Of a DNA stretch of 64,000 nt, positions 18,517 to 28,532 are shown piece by piece. The position numbers were made by a program, and so were the translations under genes. A model generated the notes under the pieces. That model made no database searches. It was not told the origin of the DNA and saw only the letters and a program-made list of their open reading frames with translations. Numbering within the stretch: the first letter of the stretch is position 1; each line of letters opens with the position of its first letter. The DNA is from Spirochaetota bacterium (GTDB taxonomy: Bacteria; Spirochaetota; UBA4802; JAFGJZ01), in NCBI GenBank assembly GCA_029554345.1, contig JAKPJF010000142.1, positions 45,619 to 109,618 of the forward strand, in the 5' to 3' direction.

Positions 18517-20499
18517 ATGAGAAGCATATACGAGAAAATATCAGAACACTACCGCGGAATAGAATATCAACACTTGTTTTTTTCGATTTTTATTCTGGGA
18601 GTCATTCTTTTCTACCGTATTTCGGCATACTTCATTTCAGGTTCTATTTATGCTGATTTTTCGACTGTCGGATTTCTGAATTATTTCATGTTGTCTTTTC
18701 CTGATGATGTATTCTCTGCGGCATTTTCTCTCGGTATAATTTTATTGATTGTGTCTTTGCCGAAGTCTCTACGTTTTATGCCTATTTTTTTGTGCGATAT
18801 ATTTGTCTGTCTTTTTGCGGCTTACCATATTTTCGCGCTGCAGTTCTTAAAAATATATGAAACATCTTTTCAGCTTTCATTTATCGGCGGTGAGCACTTT
18901 ACGGGCATTCAGGGCATGCTTAGTTCCGCTGCAGCTGAAGTAACTTCTGGAACAGTTATTTCTTTTATTGCTGTTATTCTCATAGTTTTTGCTACGTCAC
19001 TTTTTCTTATGGTCGCTGAAGCGAAGTCATCTCTTGATGCAAAAACAAAATATTTTTTTATATCAGTTTTGATTTATATAATGTCATTGATTCTTACTGT
19101 CGCGATTGCGTCACCGGCTGAAAAGGAAATCCTTGCGAAATACAAAATAAAGGCTCCACTTTATGAGCTTTCGATGAGTCCGTTTTCTTCATTGGCGTTA
19201 AGGTGTTTCAAGAAACCGGCAGTTCAGCCCGTTCCTGCTGCAGTTGAGACTGTTGTTTCATCATCAGAATTTCAAACGGATTCACTTGAGAGCAATAAGG
19301 AATATGATTTATCGAAAATAATTCCGAAAAATAAAAAATATAATATTGTCATATACCTGTTTGAGTCAACTGCATACAGTTATTACGGATTGAGATCAAA
19401 TGGAAAATCTATGACGCCTGTAATGGAGCGTCTTGCGCAAAACGGTTTTTTAGCGGCCAATCACATAACTAATTATCCATTATCTGCAAATGCATTATTT
19501 TCAATTACTGCATCTGCTTATCCAATAATAGGAAAGGACATGGTTTTTGAGAAAAATCCGTCTATTCAGGTTTATTCACTTACTGAAGTGTTAAAGGACA
19601 ACGGATACAGAACGTGCTATGTTCATACAGGCGATTTAAGTTATGCCGGTCAGATGAAATATCTTAAAAACCGAAAAATCGACCGCTTTATAACAGCAAG
19701 AGATCTAGCGAAGGACAAACGGTATAATAAAAAGCATGTAGGCTGGGCTATCGATGAACGGGCGATGATTGATCCTGCCGTTGATTTCATGAAGGAAAGC
19801 AGTGAGCCTTTTGTTGTAATCATGTCGCCGATGAATCCTCATCATCCGTATGCGGTTCCTGATGATTCGTTTAAAGTTGCAAAGCATGATCCTTCCGGAA
19901 CTAAGCGCGATGAGATGTGGGAAAATTATCTTAACTCTCTGCATTATGCGGATTATGCTCTCGGTGAACTTGTTGATAAACTCGAAGCAGAAGGTCTCAT
20001 GAGAGATACATTGTTTTTTATGCTTACTGATCACGGCGAGGCTTTTTATCAGCATCCGCAGAATTATAATCATCCTCTTTTCGTTTATGAAGAGAATATC
20101 CATGTTCCTTTTATAATTTATAATAAGGATTTGTTTAAAAACGGATACTATTTTGACGGAATAACCAGACATGTTGATATTCTCCCGACCATCACTGATA
20201 TCATCGGTATCAAGGATGATAAACCCCGGGAAGGTTTTCCGATTTTTACCAAGAGAAAAGAGAAACTTGCTTTTGTTCACACTTCATGGAAAGATGATCT
20301 AGTCGCGGTTCGCGATGTGAAGTGGAAATATATTTACCGCATAAAGGACGGCAGTGAAGAACTTTATGATTTGTTTAGCGACCCGGAAGAGAAGAATAAT
20401 CTTGCTTCTGTAAAAGCGGATACGGCATTAAAATACAGAAATTATATATTAAGCGGAATTGATTATGTTAAACAATATCATAAGAATAACCAGCAGTGA
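18517..20499 (+). CDS. LTA-synthase-like membrane sulfatase/phosphotransferase
   Basis: The 660-residue protein has about five membrane helices in residues 20-220, then an extracytoplasmic alkaline-phosphatase-superfamily domain: NIVIYLFESTAYSYYG (metal-binding E), a NYPLSANALFSITASAYP loop where the nucleophile is expected, MSPMNPHHPY, and FFMLTDHGEAFYQ with metal ligands D and H. Relatives move phosphoglycerol or phosphoethanolamine onto envelope glycans. An ATG at 18454 is in frame, but AGGAA sits seven bases before 18517, just ahead of MRSIYEK. It is a stand-alone gene divergent from dapL. Confidence 0.82.
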   Translation: MRSIYEKISEHYRGIEYQHLFFSIFILGVILFYRISAYFISGSIYADFSTVGFLNYFMLSFPDDVFSAAFSLGIILLIVSLPKSLRFMPIFLCDIFVCLFAAYHIFALQFLKIYETSFQLSFIGGEHFTGIQGMLSSAAAEVTSGTVISFIAVILIVFATSLFLMVAEAKSSLDAKTKYFFISVLIYIMSLILTVAIASPAEKEILAKYKIKAPLYELSMSPFSSLALRCFKKPAVQPVPAAVETVVSSSEFQTDSLESNKEYDLSKIIPKNKKYNIVIYLFESTAYSYYGLRSNGKSMTPVMERLAQNGFLAANHITNYPLSANALFSITASAYPIIGKDMVFEKNPSIQVYSLTEVLKDNGYRTCYVHTGDLSYAGQMKYLKNRKIDRFITARDLAKDKRYNKKHVGWAIDERAMIDPAVDFMKESSEPFVVIMSPMNPHHPYAVPDDSFKVAKHDPSGTKRDEMWENYLNSLHYADYALGELVDKLEAEGLMRDTLFFMLTDHGEAFYQHPQNYNHPLFVYEENIHVPFIIYNKDLFKNGYYFDGITRHVDILPTITDIIGIKDDKPREGFPIFTKRKEKLAFVHTSWKDDLVAVRDVKWKYIYRIKDGSEELYDLFSDPEEKNNLASVKADTALKYRNYILSGIDYVKQYHKNNQQ

Positions 20500-20531
20500 G
20501 AATATTGAACTTGTTTCATATTGAATCTTTC

Positions 20532-20559
20532 TTGACTGTGTTATTTTAATGATTATTAT
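20532..20559 (+). promoter_or_regulatory. Promoter of the FecR lipoprotein gene
   Basis: TTGACT (20532-20537) and TATTAT (20554-20559) with 16-base spacing lie just upstream of the AGAGGGG ribosome site and the ATG at 20580. Confidence 0.55.
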
Positions 20560-20579
20560 GCTTTTAAAGAGGGGATAAA

Positions 20580-21512
20580 ATGAAAAAATTTGTTATTATT
20601 GCTTTGAGTTCTGTCGTTTTGTTTTCATATTGCACAAAAAAAGAAAAAAAATATACTGTAGCAATCAGCGGAATCATTAACTTTACGGTTGGAGATGTTT
20701 TGCTGAAAGATTCTTCTGGAGAAAGAAAAGCCGTTGTCGGAGATCAGATTCTCTCGGGTACTGTAATAACAACAAAAGGCGTAAAAAGTATGACCGATAT
20801 TTATATCGGAGAGAATGCTGTTAAGATAATGGGAGACAGCAGCGTCTTATTTGATTCTCTTATTGCCGACGGTATAACAGGTTCAGAAACTGTTTCAATA
20901 ATTGTTGAGAACGGAAGAACTTTCAACCGAATCATCAAAAAGCTCTCAAAAGAAGACAGTTATACCGTCAAAACGAAAACAACCGTTGCTGCCGTACGCG
21001 GAACAGAGTTTTTTGTTTCTGATGAAAACGGACAAACAAATGTTTCATGTCTTGACGGCAAAGTGGCTGTATCGGATTTAAAAGGCGCTGAGGTTATTCT
21101 CGAAAAAAATGAACAGGCAATTGTTTCTGCCGATTCTGATATAGTAAAGAAGCAGATCGAGGCTGATGAAATTAACCGCCTCAAGATTCTTTCAGAAATA
21201 AAAGAAATAGAGTCTGATATAAAGAAAAAGTATGAAGAACAGAAAGCTGAGATCAAACAGAAGTATGAAGAGCAGAAAGAAGAAATAAAGAAGGCTGTAA
21301 CCGACCAAAAAGAAAAAGACAAGCAGGCGGTAACTGACCAGAAAGAAAGTAATATGGCAAATGTTGATGAGGCAAAATCATCAGCAAAATCTTCTGCAGA
21401 CGAAGCATCGGGTGATGCAAAAAGCAAGATGCAGGAGACTAAACCGGATAAGTCAAATATTCTTGATGATATCAAGAAACAGAAAGAAGCCGTAAAAAGC
21501 GGAACAAATTGA
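20580..21512 (+). CDS. FecR-domain lipoprotein with charged repeat tail
   Basis: The 310-residue protein begins with a lipoprotein signal (lipobox LFSYC near residue 18). Residues 30-185 form a FecR-type beta domain: VGDQILSGTVITT, a central SVLFDSL strand and VAAVRGTEFFVSDENG. The rest is a highly charged helical tail with near-repeats built on KYEEQK and AVTDQKE, then an alanine/serine stretch. Stand-alone FecR lipoproteins are common in spirochaete envelopes; no sigma factor or TonB receptor is near, so an iron-signalling role is unlikely. Confidence 0.8.
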   Translation: MKKFVIIALSSVVLFSYCTKKEKKYTVAISGIINFTVGDVLLKDSSGERKAVVGDQILSGTVITTKGVKSMTDIYIGENAVKIMGDSSVLFDSLIADGITGSETVSIIVENGRTFNRIIKKLSKEDSYTVKTKTTVAAVRGTEFFVSDENGQTNVSCLDGKVAVSDLKGAEVILEKNEQAIVSADSDIVKKQIEADEINRLKILSEIKEIESDIKKKYEEQKAEIKQKYEEQKEEIKKAVTDQKEKDKQAVTDQKESNMANVDEAKSSAKSSADEASGDAKSKMQETKPDKSNILDDIKKQKEAVKSGTN

Positions 21513-21547
21513 AGCTTTAGAGTTATCAAGAAACAAAATGTCTTTAC

Positions 21548-21576
21548 AAAAGGGAAGCCTATGCTTCCCTTTTTTT
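21548..21576 (+). terminator. Intrinsic terminator touching the DUF115 start codon
   Basis: A perfect 11-bp stem, AAAAGGGAAGC (21548-21558) with GCTTCCCTTTT (21563-21573), has loop CTAT and a seven-base T-run ending at 21576. The ATG of the next gene begins at 21577. Confidence 0.9.
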
Positions 21577-22458
21577 ATGGAACGGACTGAACTTTTTAAA
21601 AGACTTAATGAAGGAATTATCGATGAACGTTTTCATCTTTTTCAAAAGAATGTCGTAAAAAATAAACCTTTAATTGATCAGTTCGGGGGACTTCTCGGCA
21701 TTGTTCCTGTTCTGCGCGGAAAAGATGTTATCATTGCAGGAGCCGGATCATCAATTGACGGAGAAATGGATTTGCTCCGCGAAGCGGTTTCTCTTAACGA
21801 TGTGATTCTTATTTGTGCGGATATGTCATATCTTCCGCTTTTGCGCCGTCGAATCATACCTGACTTTGTTATTACATGCGAAACATCGCCGAATGATTAT
21901 TTTAGCGTATCAGATTATTCTTCCCATCTTCTTGCTTTTTCGTGTTCGTCAAACTGCAATCTGCGCAGATGGAAAGGCAAAATGAGTTTTTACAACTGGA
22001 TGATGAAGGGTGAATATGAAAATCTCTGGGCAAAAGCAGGAACAGGTCTTGGCTATGTTTCAACCGGAAGCACGGTTATTTCACAGGCTGTTTCACTGGC
22101 GCTGGGATGCGGGATAAAATCACTCGCGCTGATAGGAAATGATCTTGGTTATAAAGATTCATATTATATGCAAGGTACTTTCCGCTCGATTAAGGATGAG
22201 TTGAATTATTCGCGTTTTGCGACTTGTGATACCGTTTCAATGGGTTATGTGAGAAGATCGAGACAGTTTGTTGTGAAAACTCCAATAGGTGATTTTTATT
22301 CTCACAACCAGTTTCTTGCAGCTAAATACTGGCTTGAGGATTTGTTTTCCAAGAGCAATTTATCATTGATAGAATGTTCTGTTCCGGGCTGCAGAGGAAC
22401 AAATATAATCAATGTTCAATTTGAAAAATATTTAAAATATCTGAGGGAGAGAATATGA
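21577..22458 (+). CDS. DUF115 / MptE-like protein, probable motility accessory factor
   Basis: DUF115 proteins (related to 6-hydroxymethylpterin diphosphokinase MptE) include flagellin-glycosylation motility accessory factors. Seen in 293 residues: VIIAGAGSSIDGEMDLL, LICADMSYLPLLRRRIIPDFVITCE, STGSTVISQAVSLALGCGIKSLALIGNDLGY. An in-frame ATG at 21538 would make the terminator hairpin coding, so 21577 is preferred, though it has no ribosome site. The stop overlaps flbD (ATGA), tying it to flagellar genes. Confidence 0.82.
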   Translation: MERTELFKRLNEGIIDERFHLFQKNVVKNKPLIDQFGGLLGIVPVLRGKDVIIAGAGSSIDGEMDLLREAVSLNDVILICADMSYLPLLRRRIIPDFVITCETSPNDYFSVSDYSSHLLAFSCSSNCNLRRWKGKMSFYNWMMKGEYENLWAKAGTGLGYVSTGSTVISQAVSLALGCGIKSLALIGNDLGYKDSYYMQGTFRSIKDELNYSRFATCDTVSMGYVRRSRQFVVKTPIGDFYSHNQFLAAKYWLEDLFSKSNLSLIECSVPGCRGTNIINVQFEKYLKYLRERI

Positions 22459-22637
22459 TAGTACTGCACCGGCTAAACGGATCGGAATTTTTACTGAATG
22501 AAGATCATATAGAAACAATGGAGGAAACTCCTGATATGATTATTCTTTTAACAAATGACAGAAAATATATTGTAAAAGAAAAACGCGAAGAAATATTAGC
22601 TCTAATTCAGGAATATAAACGAAAAATATACAAATAA
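22455..22637 (+). CDS. flbD: FlbD family flagellar protein (SwrD-like)
   Basis: The 60-residue protein matches FlbD/SwrD throughout: VLHRLNGSEFLLN, then ETMEETPDMIILLTNDRKYIV and a basic end. Relatives in flagellar operons raise flagellar torque or stator function; in spirochaetes flbD normally lies beside motA/motB. Here it is separated from any flagellar structural gene and is translationally coupled to a DUF115 gene, just before the chemotaxis operon. Confidence 0.9.
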   Translation: MIVLHRLNGSEFLLNEDHIETMEETPDMIILLTNDRKYIVKEKREEILALIQEYKRKIYK

Positions 22638-22680
22638 ATTATATTCTGCTCATTCTTTCATATTTCCGCAAAGATTTTTA

Positions 22681-22709
22681 TTGAATTAATCATTTCTAAC
22701 TGCTACAAT
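22681..22709 (+). promoter_or_regulatory. Promoter of the chemotaxis operon
   Basis: TTGAAT (22681-22686) and TACAAT (22704-22709) have 17-base spacing, giving a leader of about 130 bases before cheY. I see no FliA-type element in this gap. Confidence 0.5.
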
Positions 22710-22847
22710 ACTGCATCGGGTTGAAATTGTGTTCTACCCGGTGGTGTTTTATGTGCTTATGAACGCTGAGGTGACTTTGTGCGGATGAATTCTTCATAGT
22801 CATGTTTTTTGATAATATACCATCATGTAACTTATAAGGAGATTTCT

Positions 22848-23213
22848 ATGGGAAAGAATGTTTTGGTTGTTGATGACTCTGGGGCTATCCGCCAGTCGAT
22901 GCGTTACGTACTTGAGAATGCAGGCTATACCGTCACAGATGCCTCTAATGGAAAAGAAGCAATGAGCGTAATCAGTTCGGCTACAAATCTTGTGATAACC
23001 GACGTAAACATGCCGGAAATGAACGGAATTGATCTTGTTAAAACTATCCGCGCCGGTGAAGCTCCTTTGAAAACGGTACCTATAATAATTCTGACAACCG
23101 AAAGTCAGGCTGACATGAAACAAAAGGGGAAGGATGCGGGTGCAACTGCATGGGTCGTTAAACCTTTTCCGCCTGAAGAAATAATTGCGGCTGTTAAAAG
23201 GCTTATAGGTTAG
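22848..23213 (+). CDS. cheY: Chemotaxis response regulator CheY
   Basis: The 121-residue single receiver domain has the acidic pair D9-D10, phospho-acceptor D52 (VITDVNMPEMNG), the threonine in ILTTESQ and the lysine in VVKPF. Phosphorylated CheY binds the flagellar switch. The ATG at 22809 is in frame but lacks a ribosome site; AAGGAG sits before 22848. It opens a nine-gene operon. Confidence 0.93.
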   Translation: MGKNVLVVDDSGAIRQSMRYVLENAGYTVTDASNGKEAMSVISSATNLVITDVNMPEMNGIDLVKTIRAGEAPLKTVPIIILTTESQADMKQKGKDAGATAWVVKPFPPEEIIAAVKRLIG

Positions 23214-23219
23214 GTGATT

Positions 23220-23546
23220 ATGGCTAAGATGACTGCAAAAAAAATGGGAACAACCCTTCTTGTTGAAGCATCAGGCGAATTGTCAATTTCATATGCGCCG
23301 AAGGCTTATAAGTTTTTTAAATCTGTCGTGCAGGAAGACTATATCGCATGCTATCTGGATCTTCATAATATCGAAGGCATAGATTTGTCGTTCATAGAAC
23401 TTTTACTTTCATTTAAGAGAACAATGGTTTCAGTCGGAAAAACATTTATCATCACAAAACTTCCTGATGAGCACGTGTTTGCCGGAAGTCTTTCTGAAAT
23501 CGGAATAGACCAGCAGATTTTTCAGAGGTGGGATTATGGGATTTGA
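23220..23546 (+). CDS. STAS-domain protein in the chemotaxis operon
   Basis: About 108 residues form a STAS-like fold (TTLLVEASGELSISYAPKAYKFF, IACYLDLHNIEGIDLSFIELLLSF, TFIITKLPDEHVF). STAS domains act as regulatory or scaffold modules. It lies between cheY and cheA and overlaps cheA by 11 bases, so it is probably made in fixed ratio with them. A GTG at 23214 is an alternative start; neither has a strong ribosome site. The conserved STAS phospho-serine position is not obvious. Confidence 0.75.
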   Translation: MAKMTAKKMGTTLLVEASGELSISYAPKAYKFFKSVVQEDYIACYLDLHNIEGIDLSFIELLLSFKRTMVSVGKTFIITKLPDEHVFAGSLSEIGIDQQIFQRWDYGI

Positions 23547-25554
23547 AGCTCAAAGCGAATTGTTTATTGAAGAATCTCTCGATCTTCTTAAAAATATAGA
23601 GCTTCCGCTCATGGAGCTTGAGGAGCATCCTGATGATACAGAGCTAATTAATTCCGTATTCCGGTCGATGCATACGATTAAAGGCTCAGCGGGAATGTTC
23701 GGTTTCAATGATATTTCTGCTTTCACTCATGATATCGAAAGTACGTTCGATCTTGTGCGCAAAGGTGAACTTGCTTTAACATCAGAAATTATTGAACTGA
23801 CTCTTAAGGCAAAAGACTGTATCCGCGAACTTCTGTATAAAAATGATTCTGATGAAGAACGAGACAAGCGCGGAATGATTCTTATCCGTTTTGCGGAAAT
23901 CACGGGCGGATCTAAAAAAAAGGATGTATCTCCGGTTTCTATTCTGTCAAAAGATGAAGCTGAAGGAAAAAGTGTTCAGCATGATGCAGAAAAGCACGAT
24001 GAGCTTCCGGGAGAATCCGCTGCGTTTAATGTTAAATTTACTCCTCAGAAAGAAATACTTCTGCGCGGCGTGCGCATTCCTCCGCTTTTTGATGAGCTTG
24101 CAACACTCGGCAAAACCTCAGTTAAAGCGGATATTTCATCTGTGCCTGAGCTGAATGATTTTGATCCTGAGCATTGTTATCTCTCATGGGACATCAATAT
24201 TGAGACGGATAAAACAGAAGCGGACATACGTTCTGTTTTTATTTTTATCGAAGATTATGCTTCCATTTCAATAAAGAAGCTTGGAAGCATTGCAAAACAG
24301 GATTATCAAAAAACTCAATCCGCACAGAAAGGAAATCTTGTAGTTGACCGCAGGAGAAGCGATTCAACATCGATCCGCGTAAAAAATGAAAAACTTGATA
24401 CTCTTGTAAACCTCGTCGGCGAAATGGTGACGCTTCATGCGAGGCTTCAGCAGGAATCCAATAAGGCTGAAATGCCTGAGTTTATTTCAATCGCAGAAAG
24501 CCTCGGACGTCTCACGGCTGATCTTCGCGATATCGCGATGAGTGTGCGAATGGTTCCTCTAACTGAAACATTTTCAAGCTTCAACAGGCTGGTATTTGAT
24601 CTTTCTAAAAATCTCGGCAAAAAGATGCGTCTCGTTACTGAAGGCGGTGATACAGAGTTAGATAAAAATGTCATAGAAGAACTACGTGATCCTTTGATGC
24701 ACGTAATACGCAACTGCGCGGATCACGCGATTGAGATGCCTGAAGAGAGAATTAAAAATGGAAAAGATGAAACAGGTTCTATTAAACTCTGGGCGGAATA
24801 TACAGGCGCGAATGTGCGCATCGGAGTTGCGGATGACGGCATAGGTCTTGACCGCGATAAGATTTTGGCAAAGGCTCTGGAGCGAGGACTGCCTGTGGCT
24901 TCCGATGCCGATGATAAAACAATATTTTCTTTGATATTTGAGCCTGGTTTTTCAACAGCAGAAAAGACTACGGATATATCCGGACGCGGCGTCGGAATGG
25001 ATGTAGTTAAGAAGAATATTGAAAAACTCCGCGGTTCAATTGATATCTCTACAGAGAAAGGCAAAGGTACCACAATTACCTTAACCATTCCTCTTACTCT
25101 TGCGATTATTGACGGATTTATGACCGAGGTTTGTTCTCAGGCGTATATTTTCAATTTGTCGCATGTCAGAGAATGTATCGCTTATAATGCTTCGGAAGAA
25201 TCTTCCGAGATACAGGGTCTTGTCCGCATACGCGAAGATTATATTCCGTTTATCGACATGCGGCGTCTTTTCGGAGTTGATGGCGAACCGAGACTTTATC
25301 CCCAGATAGTTGTAGCCGAGATCGAAGGCACGCAGATCGGTTTTCTTGTCGATAAGGTTGTCGGGCATTGCCAGACGGTAATCAAGCCTCTCGGCAAGGG
25401 AGTGAAGCAGGCCGACATGTTTTCCGGGGCTTCTATATTGGGTGACGGTTCCATTGCTCTTGTGCTGGATATCAATCATCTCATAACAAACGTCCGTGCT
25501 GATGAGAATTTCTGTAATAAAATAAATACAAAAGATAAGGAGACTAAAAAATGA
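23536..25554 (+). CDS. cheA: Chemotaxis histidine kinase CheA
   Basis: Domains in the 672 residues, in order: HPt with phospho-histidine H46 ([12 protein letters not shown]), a linker, a region near 160-260 of the type found in many non-enteric CheA proteins ([29 protein letters not shown]), the dimerisation helices, the kinase ATPase domain (N box [13 protein letters not shown]1 DDGIGL, G2 GRGVGMDVV), and a C-terminal CheW-like domain. A classical CheY-binding P2 domain is not recognised. It overlaps the STAS gene at the start and mcp at the end (ATGA). Confidence 0.95.
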   Translation: MGFEAQSELFIEESLDLLKNIELPLMELEEHPDDTELINSVFRSMHTIKGSAGMFGFNDISAFTHDIESTFDLVRKGELALTSEIIELTLKAKDCIRELLYKNDSDEERDKRGMILIRFAEITGGSKKKDVSPVSILSKDEAEGKSVQHDAEKHDELPGESAAFNVKFTPQKEILLRGVRIPPLFDELATLGKTSVKADISSVPELNDFDPEHCYLSWDINIETDKTEADIRSVFIFIEDYASISIKKLGSIAKQDYQKTQSAQKGNLVVDRRRSDSTSIRVKNEKLDTLVNLVGEMVTLHARLQQESNKAEMPEFISIAESLGRLTADLRDIAMSVRMVPLTETFSSFNRLVFDLSKNLGKKMRLVTEGGDTELDKNVIEELRDPLMHVIRNCADHAIEMPEERIKNGKDETGSIKLWAEYTGANVRIGVADDGIGLDRDKILAKALERGLPVASDADDKTIFSLIFEPGFSTAEKTTDISGRGVGMDVVKKNIEKLRGSIDISTEKGKGTTITLTIPLTLAIIDGFMTEVCSQAYIFNLSHVRECIAYNASEESSEIQGLVRIREDYIPFIDMRRLFGVDGEPRLYPQIVVAEIEGTQIGFLVDKVVGHCQTVIKPLGKGVKQADMFSGASILGDGSIALVLDINHLITNVRADENFCNKINTKDKETKK

Positions 25555-27122
25555 AACTCGGAATACGCGGAAAGCTTTTAACGGCGTTCATTATTACTGC
25601 TCTAATTACTGTGACGGTCGGTGCCGTCGGGATGTGGGGAGTCAGCAGAGTAGATGACATGATGAATAAGCTTTATTATGAAAATCTTGAGGGTGTACGT
25701 CTCGCTGATGATATTGACAGGCAGATGCTGAATATAAGGGTTTCTATTCTTTATCATGTTGTGACTTCGGATGACAATGTTAGAAAAGTAATGGATGATA
25801 ATATTGAAAAAGCTAGAGTTAACTTTTTGAAATCTATTCAGGATTACAGAAAGACAATAACCACTGACAGTGAAAAAACTTTGATGGATGGTCTCGAAAT
25901 AAATATCGCTGAATATATGGGAATATGGTCAGATATTAGAAAATATTCGTTTGTGGACAATGATCAGGAAGCTGTTAAAGTATTTTTAAACGATCTAGCT
26001 CCGATATATAATAAAAAACTTTTACCGGCTATAAATGAGACTGTTAAACATAATGCTGATTCGGCAAAAGAAGCATTGGTGAATTCCGAAGCTCTTAAAG
26101 CTCAGATAACATTGATAGAAATAATTGTTATAGCTGTTGCCGTAGCAATAGCTATAATCCTTGCGATGCTTATAGTGAATAATGTGCTGAAAACTATTAA
26201 CACTGTTGATACGGCATCCAGCCAGGTTTCTTCAGGCGCTGAGCAGATATCTTCATCATCTGAACAGCTTTCGCAGGGCGCCAACGAACAGGCCGCAAGT
26301 GTCGAAGAAGTATCATCATCGGTCGAAGAGATGACCGCTACAATCAGGCAGAACGCGGATAACGCGAGCCAGACTGAAAAAATTGCTACAAAGAGTGCAA
26401 ATGACGCGAAGGAAGGCGGAGAGGCCGTTAAGCAGACGGTAAAAGCGATGAAAGAAATAGCAGATAAGATTTCAATCATACAGGAAATTGCACGTCAGAC
26501 AAATCTTCTTTCTTTGAACGCTTCGATAGAGGCGGCACGTGCAGGTGATCACGGCAAGGGATTTGCCGTTGTAGCAAGTGAGGTTCAGAAGCTTGCAGAA
26601 CGGTCACAGAACGCTGCAAGTGAGATCAGTGAACTTTCGAATTCAAGTGTTGAAATTGCCGAGAAAGCTGGTGAAATGCTGATGAAGCTTGTTCCGGATA
26701 TTCAGAAGACTTCAGAGCTGGTTGCTGAAATAAACGCGGCAAGCGGAGAGCAGGCAAACGGAATTCAGCAGATCAACAGTGCCATTCAGCAGTTAAATAC
26801 TGTCGTTCAGCAGAATGCTTCTGCAGCAGAAGAACTGACCGCGACCGCGCAGGAGCTGAACGGGCAGACAATATCAATGAAAGATTCAATCATGTATCTA
26901 AAAACAGGAAGATCCGGAGTCGATTATCATACTCCTCTTGGTTCAAATTATGCATCAGTTCAGCATACAGAGAAGCATGCGCCGGCTGCTAAAGCCCCTG
27001 TCCATGCTGCTCCGCTAAGAGCTCATGAATCTCAGGCCGTTCAAAAAGGTGAAGCTAAAAAAGGAATTCACATTGAAATGGGTAAGGCTGATTCGGAAGA
27101 CGGCGAATTCGAAAGATACTAA
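25551..27122 (+). CDS. Methyl-accepting chemotaxis protein
   Basis: The 523-residue receptor has TM1 (about 8-31), a periplasmic four-helix-bundle-type sensor of about 150 residues, TM2 (about 184-213), then the cytoplasmic coiled coil with the conserved tip [20 protein letters not shown] near residues 310-330. No clear HAMP domain separates TM2 from the signalling helices. The C-terminal tail is alanine/histidine-rich and lacks an NWETF-type CheR tether. Coupled to cheA by an ATGA overlap. Confidence 0.92.
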   Translation: MKLGIRGKLLTAFIITALITVTVGAVGMWGVSRVDDMMNKLYYENLEGVRLADDIDRQMLNIRVSILYHVVTSDDNVRKVMDDNIEKARVNFLKSIQDYRKTITTDSEKTLMDGLEINIAEYMGIWSDIRKYSFVDNDQEAVKVFLNDLAPIYNKKLLPAINETVKHNADSAKEALVNSEALKAQITLIEIIVIAVAVAIAIILAMLIVNNVLKTINTVDTASSQVSSGAEQISSSSEQLSQGANEQAASVEEVSSSVEEMTATIRQNADNASQTEKIATKSANDAKEGGEAVKQTVKAMKEIADKISIIQEIARQTNLLSLNASIEAARAGDHGKGFAVVASEVQKLAERSQNAASEISELSNSSVEIAEKAGEMLMKLVPDIQKTSELVAEINAASGEQANGIQQINSAIQQLNTVVQQNASAAEELTATAQELNGQTISMKDSIMYLKTGRSGVDYHTPLGSNYASVQHTEKHAPAAKAPVHAAPLRAHESQAVQKGEAKKGIHIEMGKADSEDGEFERY

Positions 27123-27136
27123 TTCAGAGGTAAGTT

Positions 27137-27655
27137 ATGACAATTGATGACAAAAAAGACGGGGCCCAATATCTTACTTTTCTTCTCGATTCAAAAATAT
27201 TCGCGTTTGACGTTCTCAAAACGCGGGAGGTTTTGTCATTGATCGAGATTACTCCGATTCCGGGTACGCCTGATTATATGACTGGAGTTTTGAATCTCCG
27301 AGGCAGTGTTGTTCCGGTAATGGATTTGAGAAAAAAATTCGGACTTCACGAAAGTCCGTATACGGAAAATACTTCAATTGTTATCGTTGAAGCAAACAGC
27401 GGTAGTGAAGTTGTAATAGTCGGAGCTTTGGTTGATGCAGTCAAAGGAGTCCGCCGCTTCGAGGAAGACCAGCTTGAACCGCCTCCGAAAGTCGGAATGA
27501 AATTGAACCTTGATCTTATTTATGCTATTGGAAAAACTGAAAAGGATTTTGTTCTTATTCTTAACGTTGATAAGGTCCTTTCAGATGAAGATATTTCGCT
27601 GACAAAGGATATTCTTGATACTGCCGGAAATTCACCGGCTGATTCCGGGGATTGA
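27137..27655 (+). CDS. cheW: Chemotaxis adaptor CheW
   Basis: CheW links receptors to CheA. The 172-residue protein shows the CheW fold: YLTFLLDSKIFAFDVLKTREV, ITPIPGTPDYMTGVLNLRGSVVPVMDLRKKFGL and the closing DKVLSDEDI region. A short C-terminal extension follows the domain. AGAGG precedes the ATG, 14 bases after mcp. Confidence 0.95.
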   Translation: MTIDDKKDGAQYLTFLLDSKIFAFDVLKTREVLSLIEITPIPGTPDYMTGVLNLRGSVVPVMDLRKKFGLHESPYTENTSIVIVEANSGSEVVIVGALVDAVKGVRRFEEDQLEPPPKVGMKLNLDLIYAIGKTEKDFVLILNVDKVLSDEDISLTKDILDTAGNSPADSGD

Positions 27656-27658
27656 TTG

Positions 27659-28525
27659 ATGTTTGAAACCCGAGGAGTAATCAAAGACGGTTCATTTGAA
27701 ATGACTGAAGATGAACGCATCAGAATAAGCTCTTATATCGAAAAAGAATTCGGTATAAAGATGACTGAAGCAAAGAAACCGCTTCTAATCGGACGTCTTT
27801 CAAAAAGACTTCGTGCTGTCGGAGTAAATACTTTCGGAGCGTATTTTGATTTCATCCACTCTCCGGCAGGACGTGAGGAATATAAACTCTTCACCGATCT
27901 AGTATCTACGCACGAAACAAGCTTTTTCAGAGAGCCGGGGCATTATGATTTTATGCTGGATGAGGCATTGCCGGCACTATATAAAGCCGGTGCCGGCAGT
28001 GACCGAGATCTTAGAATATTAAGTGCGGCGTGTTCAACCGGTGAAGAAATATATTCCATTGCATGTGTAGTTGAAGAGTTTGCATCAAGAAATAAAATCA
28101 GGTCACTCCGATATAAACTTACAGGAACGGATATTTCAACGCATGCGATAAAAGCTGCTGCTTCAGGAATGTATAAGGCGCAGTCCATTGAGAAAATTCC
28201 TGTTTATGCACAGAAATATTTTATGAGGAGCAAAGATCCATCCAAGAAGATTATACGTGTTATACCTGAAATACGGGAAAAATCTGTATTTATGGAGATG
28301 AACCTTCTTGATAAATCATATCCTTTTGACGAAAAATTCGATATAATTTTCTGCAGAAATGTAATGATTTATTTTGAGAGAAAAACTCAGGAGGAAGTCG
28401 CTGATAAACTTATACGGATTCTTAACAATAAAGGATACCTTTTAGTCGGGCACTCCGAGACTCTTATCGGATTCAATCTGCCCGTGGTTAATATTGCTCC
28501 TGCATCATATATAAGGAAAGACTGA
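27659..28525 (+). CDS. cheR: Chemotaxis protein methyltransferase CheR
   Basis: CheR methylates receptor glutamates with SAM. The 288 residues contain the N-terminal helical domain (with KRLRAVG) and the catalytic domain: TSFFRE, ILSAACSTGEEIYSIA, TDIS, and FDIIFCRNVMIYF. A TTG at 27656 is in frame; the ATG at 27659 is preferred. It follows cheW with no gap. Confidence 0.95.
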   Translation: MFETRGVIKDGSFEMTEDERIRISSYIEKEFGIKMTEAKKPLLIGRLSKRLRAVGVNTFGAYFDFIHSPAGREEYKLFTDLVSTHETSFFREPGHYDFMLDEALPALYKAGAGSDRDLRILSAACSTGEEIYSIACVVEEFASRNKIRSLRYKLTGTDISTHAIKAAASGMYKAQSIEKIPVYAQKYFMRSKDPSKKIIRVIPEIREKSVFMEMNLLDKSYPFDEKFDIIFCRNVMIYFERKTQEEVADKLIRILNNKGYLLVGHSETLIGFNLPVVNIAPASYIRKD

Positions 28526-28532
28526 GGGGTAA

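Noticed and set aside
19705..20280. A 191-codon reverse frame
   Set aside because: Antisense to the conserved sulfatase domain, with no ribosome site or domain.
20960..21529. A 189-codon reverse frame
   Set aside because: It is the antisense of the charged repeat tail of the FecR lipoprotein; Ser/Phe-rich low-complexity product.
21538..21576. N-terminal extension of the DUF115 gene
   Set aside because: It would make a perfect intrinsic terminator coding and has no ribosome site.
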